A stretch of DNA of 13,764 nt from Verrucomicrobia bacterium UBA6015 (GTDB lineage Bacteria; Verrucomicrobiota; Kiritimatiellia; UBA8416): the NCBI GenBank assembly GCA_002428045.1, contig DIZZ01000029.1, forward strand, positions 1-13,764, given 5' to 3'. A model generated the notes under the pieces. The model did not search any database. It was not told the origin of the DNA and worked only from the letters and a program-made list of their open reading frames with translations. A program made the translations under genes and the position numbers. Shown in pieces: positions 8,058 to 13,764 of this stretch (position 1 is its first letter; each line of letters opens with the position of its first letter).

Positions 8058-9239
8058 ATGAACCCCGCCTGCGATATATTCTGTCATGTAATCGACAATT
8101 TCGGGGATGCCGGGGTCTGCTGGCGCCTGGCACGCCAGATGGTCAGCGAGCATCAACTCGCCGTCCGGCTTTGGATTACGGATCTCGATTGTTTCCGCCG
8201 GCTTTGTCCGCAGGCCGATCCCTTGCTGCGTCAGCAGCGGTGCCAGGGTGTCGAGGTGTGCCGCTGGGATGCCGATATGCCGGCGGTTACGCCCGCCGCC
8301 CTGGTGATCGAGGCGTTTGCCTGCCAGCTTCCTCGCCCGTATCTGCTAGCCATGGCCGAGCAATCCCCGCCGCCGGTCTGGATCAATCTGGAGTACCTCT
8401 CGGCCGAACCCTGGGTGGACGGGTGTCATCAAGTCGCCTCGCCGTCGCCGGATCTTCCCCTGACAAAGTATTTCTTCTTTCCAGGGTTTAGCCGCAACAC
8501 CGGCGGATTGCTGCTGGAGCAGGATCTGATCGCCCGGCGCGAGGCCTTCGATACCATGCAAAAGGCGGCATTCTGGCAATCGTTGAACATCCCAGCCCCC
8601 TCCCCGGGGACCCTCTGCGTCTCCCTGTTCTGCTACGAGAATAACGGGTTGCCGGACCTTCTGGAGGCGTGGTCCCGCGGACCTCTGTCTGTGCTCTGCC
8701 TGGTTCCCGAGGGACGGGTAATTCCCCTGATCGAACGCTATGCGGGCGGTCCCTTGGCGTACGGCAAGCCGTATACCAAGGGGAATCTACAGGTTCAAAA
8801 GCTGCCCTTCGTTGCGCAGGCGCAGTACGACGCCCTGCTCTGGGCCTGTGATATCAACATCGTGCGAGGCGAAGATTCCTTTGTGCGCGCCTTGTGGGCT
8901 GGTAAGCCCTTTGTCTGGCACATCTACCCCCAGCATGATGATGTCCACTGGGTCAAGCTGCAGGCATTCCTTGATCGCTACCTGCCCGAGATGTCCACGC
9001 CCGCCGGGACCGATGCGTCGTCCTCACTATCGCGGCATGGTGGTGCGGCGGCACTGGGCCAGTTTTGGAAGGCCTGGAATGCCGGACGCGGGATGGCCGA
9101 GGCCTGGAATGCGTTCCTGCCTTGGCGGCAGGCCATTGCCTCGCCGGCCTCCAATTGGGCGCGCTTCCATGCGGATAACCGGCTCACGCGGAATTTGCTG
9201 TATTTCTGGCAGGAAATCGCTAAACTCCCGAAGCTTTAG
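8058..9239 (+). CDS. earP: EF-P arginine rhamnosyltransferase EarP
   Basis: EarP transfers L-rhamnose from dTDP-rhamnose to Arg32 of elongation factor P. The 393 residues fit this GT-B-fold family (formerly DUF2331, about 370-390 residues). Conserved stretches include CDIFCHVIDNFGDAGVCWRL at 5-24, VWINLEYLSAE at 107-117, and the nucleotide-sugar site NIVRGEDSFVRALWAGKPFV at 267-286, followed by WHIYPQ. With the ATG at 8058 the acidic pair falls at D13 and D17, the aromatic at Y193 and the RGED motif at R270-D273. As I recall, these nearly coincide with functional residues of Pseudomonas putida EarP. A GTG at 8007, overlapping the kdsD stop, is in frame and would add 17 unconserved residues. 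Neither start has a strong ribosome binding site. The efp gene lies 32 bases downstream, which confirms the role. The protein contains PPP at 104-106. Confidence 0.95.
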   Translation: MNPACDIFCHVIDNFGDAGVCWRLARQMVSEHQLAVRLWITDLDCFRRLCPQADPLLRQQRCQGVEVCRWDADMPAVTPAALVIEAFACQLPRPYLLAMAEQSPPPVWINLEYLSAEPWVDGCHQVASPSPDLPLTKYFFFPGFSRNTGGLLLEQDLIARREAFDTMQKAAFWQSLNIPAPSPGTLCVSLFCYENNGLPDLLEAWSRGPLSVLCLVPEGRVIPLIERYAGGPLAYGKPYTKGNLQVQKLPFVAQAQYDALLWACDINIVRGEDSFVRALWAGKPFVWHIYPQHDDVHWVKLQAFLDRYLPEMSTPAGTDASSSLSRHGGAAALGQFWKAWNAGRGMAEAWNAFLPWRQAIASPASNWARFHADNRLTRNLLYFWQEIAKLPKL

Positions 9240-9243
9240 AAAA

Positions 9244-9249
9244 TATATT
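9244..9249 (+). promoter_or_regulatory. Possible -10 element for efp
   Basis: TATATT lies in the only AT-rich stretch of the earP-efp gap (9240-9256). The -35 candidate 17 bases upstream (TAAACT, 9221-9226) is poor. A separate efp promoter would fit the high EF-P demand of most cells, but this is weak evidence. Confidence 0.25.
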
Positions 9250-9260
9250 TCAGTTTTAGG

Positions 9261-9265
9261 GGAGG
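9261..9265 (+). promoter_or_regulatory. Ribosome binding site that fixes the efp start
   Basis: GGAGG ends six bases before the ATG at 9272 but directly abuts the in-frame ATG at 9266. The second ATG is therefore the start. It gives the conserved MKIAQELRAGN terminus and puts the modified arginine at residue 32. Confidence 0.8.
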
Positions 9266-9271
9266 ATGATT

Positions 9272-9826
9272 ATGAAAATAGCACAGGAACTTCGCGCAGG
9301 TAACGTTATCATGGTCGGTGATGAGCCGATGGTGGTTCTCAAGGGGGAATACAGTCGGTCGGGGCGCAGCGGTGCCGTAGTCAAGCTCAAGATGAAAAAC
9401 CTGCTGACCGATTCGGCCAAGGAAACCGTTTATAAGGCCGATGACAAGTTCGAGCAGATTGTCCTTGAACGGAAGGACGTGACCTATTCGTATTTCGCCG
9501 ATCCGCTGTATGTGTTCATGGATGCGGATTACAACCAGTATGACATCGATGCCGAGAACATGGGTGACGCGGTTCACTTTCTTGAGGATGGCATGGAATG
9601 CGCCGTGGTGTTCTATAACGACAAGGCGATCTCGGTTGAGCTTCCGATCTCGATCATCCGCAAAGTGGCGTATTCCGAACCCGCCGCACGCGGCGATACT
9701 TCCGGTAAGGTGACCAAGATCGCCAAGCTGGCGACGGGCTATGAAATGGCGGTTCCGGCGTTTATCGAGACCGGCGACCTGATCGAGATCGATACCCGCA
9801 CCAACGAGTTCAAGCGGCGCGCCTAA
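9272..9826 (+). CDS. efp: Translation elongation factor P, arginine type
   Basis: EF-P binds between the ribosomal P and E sites and promotes peptide bonds at consecutive prolines. The 184 residues have the family's usual length and three beta-barrel domains. The domain I loop reads EYSRSGRSGAV, with the tip Arg at position 32. Lysine-type EF-Ps such as that of E. coli instead carry K34. The arginine form is the substrate of EarP, encoded just upstream. YKADDKFE, TYSYFADPLYVFMD, SVELP and the C-terminal IDTRTNEFKRRA are all close to EF-Ps of the Neisseria/Pseudomonas EarP group as I remember them. No epmA or epmB homologue is seen, consistent with rhamnosylation. Confidence 0.97.
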   Translation: MKIAQELRAGNVIMVGDEPMVVLKGEYSRSGRSGAVVKLKMKNLLTDSAKETVYKADDKFEQIVLERKDVTYSYFADPLYVFMDADYNQYDIDAENMGDAVHFLEDGMECAVVFYNDKAISVELPISIIRKVAYSEPAARGDTSGKVTKIAKLATGYEMAVPAFIETGDLIEIDTRTNEFKRRA

Positions 9827-9851
9827 GCGTCGCGGGCAGGGGAGGGGATCC

Positions 9852-12266
9852 ATGCGATGTTGTGCATTCACTGGCATGGTCATCCTCGCCGCGTGCCTGG
9901 CGGGGCTTCCGGAGGTGGCGTCCGGTTGGACGGATCTCGGGGTTTTCGCCGGGCCGAATGCAACGGTTGCCTGGCAAGCCGCGGGGGTCAAGCCGGCGCT
10001 GCCCACGCCCTCGCTGTATTACGGTCAGACCGGGCTGCGGTTTGATGCTGCCCTGACGCCTCAGGCGGATCGGGTCTACCGGGATGCCGCCATTCGCCTG
10101 GATCTTTCCTCCTACACCGAATTCTCGCTGGCAATACGATTGTCCGAACCTGCCGCCGTGTCGCGCTGTTCGCTCTATTTCAAGAGCGGCAGCGGCTGGT
10201 ATGGCGGCTGGTTCAATGTCACCGGCACCCACTGGCAGACCATTACCTTGTCGCGTGGCAGCTTCTCCCCGGAGGGAACCCCCGAGGGATGGCACCGGAT
10301 CGATGCCGTGCGCATTGCGCTCTGGAAGGCGAAGCCCCTGACGACACGCCTTGAGCTGGCGGCCCTGCGCGGTCGGTCGAGTCCGCTGCTGATCCTGCGT
10401 AACAGTGCCGCGATCGAGAGTACCCCTGCCGAGGCGACCCTCATCAATCGCACAGCCGAGCGCCTGGCGCAGTGGTTCGATGCCAGCGGGCTGCATGCTG
10501 CCGTGCTGGATGACCGTGAATTGGCCACTACAGGCATCCCCCCTGGGGGTCGGCTGATGATTCTGCCGTACAATCCGGTGATTCCTCCCGCGACCCTGAA
10601 GATGCTCACCGCCTTTACCGATGCGGGTGGGAAGCTGATGGTGATGTATGCCCTGCCGCCCGAACTGTTGCCGTTGCTCGGGCTGCGCGATAAGCAGTGG
10701 ATGGCCGCTAATCCGGCGGATGCCTTTAGTGCGATCCGCCTGCGAGGCGAATCGTCTGGCGGGTTGCCGGGGACGGTACGGCAGGATTCCTGGAATGTGA
10801 ATATCCCTGTGGTCGACACGGCACGGACGATTGGAACCTGGCTAAATGCCAAGGGCGAGGATTCCCGGTTGCCAGCCGTCACCATCCACAGCAAGGGCGT
10901 ATACATCGGTCATGTCCTGACCAATGTCGACCGTGAAAACAAACTGCAGATGGTGCTTGCCCTGTCCTCGGCGCTGGTTCCTGAAATGATCCCGTTTTTC
11001 AATCAACAGCTTTCCCGCCGGGCGGAACGGTTGTTTGAATTCGAGAACTGGGAACAGACCCGGGATTTTATCCTGAGAACGGCTGAACGTCATGGCCAGT
11101 CGACACGCACCCTGCGGTCGCTACGCCAGATCGAACGCCTGCGCGAGGCGGATCCTGCGGCAGACGGTCAGTCGATGGCATTTGAGGCGGTTGTCAGTCG
11201 CGTCGGGGCGCTACGTGATCAACTTCGCGAAGCCTACGTCTCGTCGGTTCGCCCCCTGTCGCGCCAGCCGGAATGGCGGGGCGTCTGGTGTCATAATGCA
11301 GGGGGACCGCCCGGCATCGGCTGGCCGGAGGCCGTTCGTCGGTTGAAGCAGGCCGGGATGAACGCCCTGTTCGCCAATCATCAGTGGGCTGGAGTCGCCT
11401 ACTATCCCTCGACCGTGCTGCCCGTCTCGTACCGGGTCGCGGCGGAAGGCGATCTGCTGCAGCAATGCCTCGATGCCTGTCAGCGCGAGGGCATCGCGAT
11501 GCATCTCTGGACCGTGCTCTGGGTTCTTGAGAATGCGCCGGAACCCTGGGTCAGCGAGATGGAAAAGGCGGGACGCCTGATGCGGGATCGTGACGGGAAA
11601 ACGATCAAATGGCTTTGTCCGGTAAACCCGCTGAACACCAAGCTGGCGGTTGACGCCGCCACCGAAACGGTAAAGCACTATGCGGTGGATGGTTTTCATC
11701 TTGACTATGTGCGCTATCCCGATCAGGACGCCTGCTACTGTGCCACCTGTGCCGCCCGCTTTCGCAGCGATACGGGACGAGCGGCCACTCGTTGGCCAGC
11801 GGATGTGGTCAGCGGAGCCGATCATGCCGTTTTCCTGGCCTGGCGGCGCGACCAGATGACGGCCATCGTCCGGCGCATCAGTCAGGCGGTCAAGACCGTT
11901 CGCCCCGGCATCCAGGTCTCGGCGGCGGTATGGGGGAACTGGCCGGGGGTGCGTGATTCGATCGGACAGGACTGGGTCAAGTGGGGGCGTGACGGGATCG
12001 TGGATTTTGTGTGCCCGATGAACTATGTCACGTCCACCGCCGAGGCCCTGTCGCTTTTCCGCATCCAGTGCGACGCCCTGCCGCCGCCGTATCCGATCTA
12101 TCCCGGCATTTCCCCGACCACATACAACCTGCCTCCCGAGGAGGTGGTCCGGCAGATCGACGGCTTGCGCGGTGCCGGTGCCCGTGGCTTCGTGCTGTTC
12201 GAGCTGGATGCGGACCTGCTGAACACCCATTTGCCCGCGCTCCGTGCCGGGGCGACGGCGGATTGA
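9852..12266 (+). CDS. Secreted GHL10-type glycosyl-hydrolase-like protein
   Basis: This is an 804-residue exported protein of the glycosyl-hydrolase-like family 10 (GHL10, DUF187) type. The N-terminus has a hydrophobic segment with a possible lipobox (LAAC, Cys15). An ordinary signal peptidase site near VASG (22-25) is the alternative. Residues about 30-175 form a carbohydrate-binding-like beta sandwich. Residues about 178-385 look like a class-I-amidotransferase-like or beta-galactosidase-trimerisation-like domain (GGRLMILPYN at 232-241, FTDAGGKLMVMY at 255-266). Residues about 475-790 form the TIM barrel: WRGVWCHN at 475-482, GFHLDYVRYP at 614-623 with likely catalytic-face D618, CPMNYV at 721-726. 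A Cys cluster (C628, C630, C633) follows the barrel motif and may bind metal. GGAGG at 9841-9845 is an excellent ribosome binding site. The probable role is polysaccharide degradation or binding in the envelope. The substrate is unknown, and the gene has no obvious link to efp or mutY. Confidence 0.85.
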   Translation: MRCCAFTGMVILAACLAGLPEVASGWTDLGVFAGPNATVAWQAAGVKPALPTPSLYYGQTGLRFDAALTPQADRVYRDAAIRLDLSSYTEFSLAIRLSEPAAVSRCSLYFKSGSGWYGGWFNVTGTHWQTITLSRGSFSPEGTPEGWHRIDAVRIALWKAKPLTTRLELAALRGRSSPLLILRNSAAIESTPAEATLINRTAERLAQWFDASGLHAAVLDDRELATTGIPPGGRLMILPYNPVIPPATLKMLTAFTDAGGKLMVMYALPPELLPLLGLRDKQWMAANPADAFSAIRLRGESSGGLPGTVRQDSWNVNIPVVDTARTIGTWLNAKGEDSRLPAVTIHSKGVYIGHVLTNVDRENKLQMVLALSSALVPEMIPFFNQQLSRRAERLFEFENWEQTRDFILRTAERHGQSTRTLRSLRQIERLREADPAADGQSMAFEAVVSRVGALRDQLREAYVSSVRPLSRQPEWRGVWCHNAGGPPGIGWPEAVRRLKQAGMNALFANHQWAGVAYYPSTVLPVSYRVAAEGDLLQQCLDACQREGIAMHLWTVLWVLENAPEPWVSEMEKAGRLMRDRDGKTIKWLCPVNPLNTKLAVDAATETVKHYAVDGFHLDYVRYPDQDACYCATCAARFRSDTGRAATRWPADVVSGADHAVFLAWRRDQMTAIVRRISQAVKTVRPGIQVSAAVWGNWPGVRDSIGQDWVKWGRDGIVDFVCPMNYVTSTAEALSLFRIQCDALPPPYPIYPGISPTTYNLPPEEVVRQIDGLRGAGARGFVLFELDADLLNTHLPALRAGATAD

Positions 12267-12271
12267 GCGCC

Positions 12272-13360
12272 ATGCCCGGATGGTCACACCTCCTGATCGA
12301 CTGGTTTTCGCGGCATCGCCGCCCGATGCCATGGCGCGAGACGCCCTCGCCCTACAAGGTCTGGATCAGCGAGATCATGCTGCAGCAGACTCAGGTTGCC
12401 ACGGTCATTCCCTATTTTGAACGCTTTTTAACGCGATTCCCTGATGTATATACGCTCGCTGGTGCTGAATCGCAGGATGTCCTCAAATGCTGGGAGGGGC
12501 TGGGCTATTATTCGCGGGCAAGGCATCTACAGGCTGCTGCGCGGCAGATCGTTGAGCTGGGCGCATTCCCGTCCACGGCCGCCGCTTGGAAAGTGCTCCC
12601 CGGGATTGGCCCTTATACCGCCGCCGCGATTGCCTCCATCGCCTTTGGCGAGCCGGTTCCTTCCATCGACGGGAATGTCCTGCGCGTCTATTCTCGCTTC
12701 CGTGGAATCCCGGATGACTTGCGCCGTGCCCCTGTGCGCCGTGCCATCTATAGCGAACTGGAATCCGCCTTGCGCGAGGTTGATCCGTCGACATTCAATC
12801 AGGCGATGATGGAACTGGGGGCGCTGGTCTGCCGCCCGAAGCGGCCGGACTGCGGCGAATGCCCTCTGCATACCGATTGCACGGCCCGCCAGCAGCATCT
12901 GACCGATGTCATCCCCTTCAAACCGGTCAAGCTGGCTGTTCCGCACCATATCGAGGTGGCCGCTATCATTATCGATGCCGGGCAACGGGTGCTTGTTTAT
13001 CGACGTCCCGAGCGCGGACTTCTGGCGGGGCTATGGGAGTTTCCCTGCCTGCGCCGGGAGCACCGCGAACTGCTGCGGACAGTTGTGCAGCAAGGGATTG
13101 GACAAAAAACCGGCCTTGATTTAACGGATATACGCCCGTTGGGCCGCGTCAACCACGCCTTCAGTCATTTCACACAAACCTTCCACGTGTTGGCGTGCCG
13201 GACGACATCCCTGGAGGGGAAGGCGGCATTACCACCCGATGCGCAGGCACTGCGCTGGTGCAGCCGGGCCGAGATCGAGGCCCTGCCGATGTCAAAGGTC
13301 CACCGCACCATTGCCGGGATGCTCCTGGACCGTTGCCTAGAAAATCAGCGGACGCAATAA
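12272..13360 (+). CDS. mutY: A/G-specific adenine DNA glycosylase MutY
   Basis: MutY removes adenine mispaired with 8-oxoguanine, preventing G:C to T:A mutations. The 362 residues compare with 350 in E. coli. Catalytic E34 lies in SEIMLQQTQV. The helix-hairpin-helix is VLPGIGPYTAAAI (108-120), and catalytic D133 is in VPSIDGNVLRVY. The iron-sulfur ligands C187, C194, C197 and C203 have the correct C-X6-C-X2-C-X5-C spacing. The C-terminal NUDIX-like domain that recognises 8-oxoG shows LLAGLWEFP (250-258) and the FSH motif (297-299). The ATG at 12272 is five bases after the GHL10 stop. An in-frame TTG at 12263 overlaps that stop and would add three residues. The frame stays open to 12011, but that extension is an overprint of the GHL10 gene. 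There is no strong ribosome binding site, so coupling to GHL10 is likely. Confidence 0.96.
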   Translation: MPGWSHLLIDWFSRHRRPMPWRETPSPYKVWISEIMLQQTQVATVIPYFERFLTRFPDVYTLAGAESQDVLKCWEGLGYYSRARHLQAAARQIVELGAFPSTAAAWKVLPGIGPYTAAAIASIAFGEPVPSIDGNVLRVYSRFRGIPDDLRRAPVRRAIYSELESALREVDPSTFNQAMMELGALVCRPKRPDCGECPLHTDCTARQQHLTDVIPFKPVKLAVPHHIEVAAIIIDAGQRVLVYRRPERGLLAGLWEFPCLRREHRELLRTVVQQGIGQKTGLDLTDIRPLGRVNHAFSHFTQTFHVLACRTTSLEGKAALPPDAQALRWCSRAEIEALPMSKVHRTIAGMLLDRCLENQRTQ

Positions 13361-13385
13361 CCTGTTGCCTGCCCATTTCGGTGAA

Positions 13386-13406
13386 CGAGAACGGCGACGA
13401 GAACGG
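13386..13406 (+). repeat. Two-copy 12-nt-period repeat
   Basis: CGAGAACGG occurs at 13386-13394 and 13398-13406, an exact 12-base period, starting 26 bases after the mutY stop. Confidence 0.6.
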
Positions 13407-13463
13407 AAAACGATTCAATGCCGCTGCGGGACCGGCTATTTTGGAGGCGTCGGTGTGCCGGGA

Positions 13464-13540
13464 GGCTTGCATGACGGGCAGGTACGGAGCCCTGCGGTCC
13501 CAGGAGGGACGGGTTCAATCCCGTCCGCGTCATGCAAGCC
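13464..13540 (+). repeat. 77-nt stem-closed palindromic element
   Basis: The outer arms GGCTTGCATGACG (13464-13476) and CGTCATGCAAGCC (13528-13540) are a perfect 13-bp inverted repeat. Inside are GCAGG/CCTGC (13478-13482 with 13491-13495) and a perfect 7-bp hairpin GGACGGG/CCCGTCC (13507-13513 with 13520-13526) with loop TTCAAT. A third hairpin, GTCCC/GGGAC (13497-13501 with 13506-13510), shares bases with the 7-bp one, so the two are mutually exclusive. Could be a REP/MITE-like repeat or a structured RNA. Confidence 0.75.
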
Positions 13541-13556
13541 ATTGCCTCGAACGTAC

Positions 13557-13575
13557 CCGGAGCATCCTGCTCCGG
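13557..13575 (+). repeat. Perfect 8-bp hairpin
   Basis: CCGGAGCA (13557-13564) pairs with TGCTCCGG (13568-13575) around a 3-base loop. It is flanked by GCCATTG (13538-13544) and CAATGGC (13588-13594), which could form an outer stem. No T-run follows, so it is not a typical intrinsic terminator. Confidence 0.7.
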
Positions 13576-13677
13576 ACTGGGGAAAGTCAATGGCATAGTC
13601 CAAGAGAAAGAGAAAGACAGGGCAGCAGCACCGTTTTTTGCCGCCGGGCGGGGTTCGACGGGCACGGCTCGACAGGA

Positions 13678-13764
13678 GTCTCGCCCTCCCATTTTGCAAA
13701 TCGCAGTATTCTGCAAATCGTATCACTTTGGGCATCGCGTGGGCTGCCGATGGGAGGGCGAGAC
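13678..13764 (+). repeat. 15-bp inverted repeat element cut by the right edge
   Basis: GTCTCGCCCTCCCAT (13678-13692) and ATGGGAGGGCGAGAC (13750-13764) are perfect inverted repeats enclosing 57 bases. The enclosed part carries the 9-bp direct repeat TGCAAATCG (13695-13703 and 13712-13720) and a small GCAG/CTGC hairpin (13704-13715). The right arm ends on the last base of the window, so the true repeat may be longer. Confidence 0.75.

Larger units (their letters stand above)
13361..13764. other. 404-bp gene-free region rich in palindromes
   Basis: No reading frame here has a convincing start, ribosome binding site or domain, and the frames that are open run through inverted repeats. The region contains a short 12-nt-period duplication, a 77-nt closed structure, an 8-bp hairpin, an 11-bp palindrome (CCGCCGGGCGG, 13641-13651) and a 15-bp inverted repeat at the edge. 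The mosaic looks like dispersed intergenic REP-like repeats. No U-tract follows any hairpin on the + strand, so I do not call an intrinsic terminator for mutY. Confidence 0.7.

Noticed and set aside
12011..12271. N-terminal extension of MutY
   Set aside because: The frame is open, but the extension overlaps the GHL10 barrel and matches no MutY. The MPGWSHLLIDWF start fits the family length.
11211..12332. Minus-strand open frame of 373 codons
   Set aside because: It lies antisense across the GHL10 gene, whose conserved motifs are on the + strand. It has no domain sense, and long antisense frames are expected in GC-rich DNA.
13464..13540. tRNA gene (77 nt, GGTTCAATCC resembling a T-loop)
   Set aside because: The T-like loop has six bases instead of seven, the closing stem is 13 bp, and no anticodon arm in the right position can be drawn.
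13557..13580. Intrinsic terminator of mutY
   Set aside because: The hairpin is strong but is followed by ACTGGGG, not a T-run, and lies almost 200 bases after the stop.
13345..13735. Small proteins on either strand after mutY
   Set aside because: The frames run through inverted repeats and have no ribosome binding site or domain. They look like chance translations of repeat DNA.
1..13764. CRISPR array, prophage, transposase or toxin-antitoxin pair
   Set aside because: No regularly spaced direct repeats and no such protein families were seen.

Overview
The window is 13.8 kb of GC-rich bacterial DNA. Every convincing gene lies on the + strand and the genes are tightly packed. Arabinose-5-phosphate isomerase (Kdo synthesis) points to a Gram-negative cell with LPS. 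Three large exported proteins (polysaccharide-deacetylase-like/TPR, transglutaminase/esterase, glycosyl-hydrolase-like family 10) and a gene-free tail of GC-rich palindromes suggest the PVC superphylum, with Kiritimatiellota or Lentisphaerota as my best guess. This placement is inferred from gene content and is not proven.

Region 1 (1-4629): the 3' part of a very large multidomain protein, cut by the left edge. It has a degenerate PgaB/NodB-type deacetylase domain, then a jelly-roll plus TIM-barrel-like pair, four TPRs, and a second jelly-roll plus barrel-like pair. One base after its stop lies a dGTPase-like HD phosphohydrolase gene. Region 2 (4667-6919): an exported transglutaminase-like plus alpha/beta-hydrolase fusion. 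Region 3 (6920-7038): a 119-bp leader with direct and tandem repeats and a candidate promoter for the next operon.

Region 4 (7039-13360): kdsD, earP, efp, a GHL10 glycosidase-like gene and mutY, with gaps of about 50 bp or less, so probably one operon. The earP-efp pair is a clear functional unit. EarP attaches rhamnose to Arg32 of EF-P, and this EF-P has Arg at position 32 once its start is set by the Shine-Dalgarno sequence. Modified EF-P relieves ribosome stalling at polyproline. EarP itself and the GHL10 protein each contain a PPP motif.

Region 5 (13361-13764): no credible gene. It is a mosaic of perfect inverted repeats: a 77-nt structure closed by a 13-bp stem, an 8-bp hairpin, and a 15-bp inverted repeat ending exactly at the window edge. 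It resembles a cluster of REP-like intergenic repeats. I found no tRNA, rRNA, CRISPR array, transposase or recognisable riboswitch.
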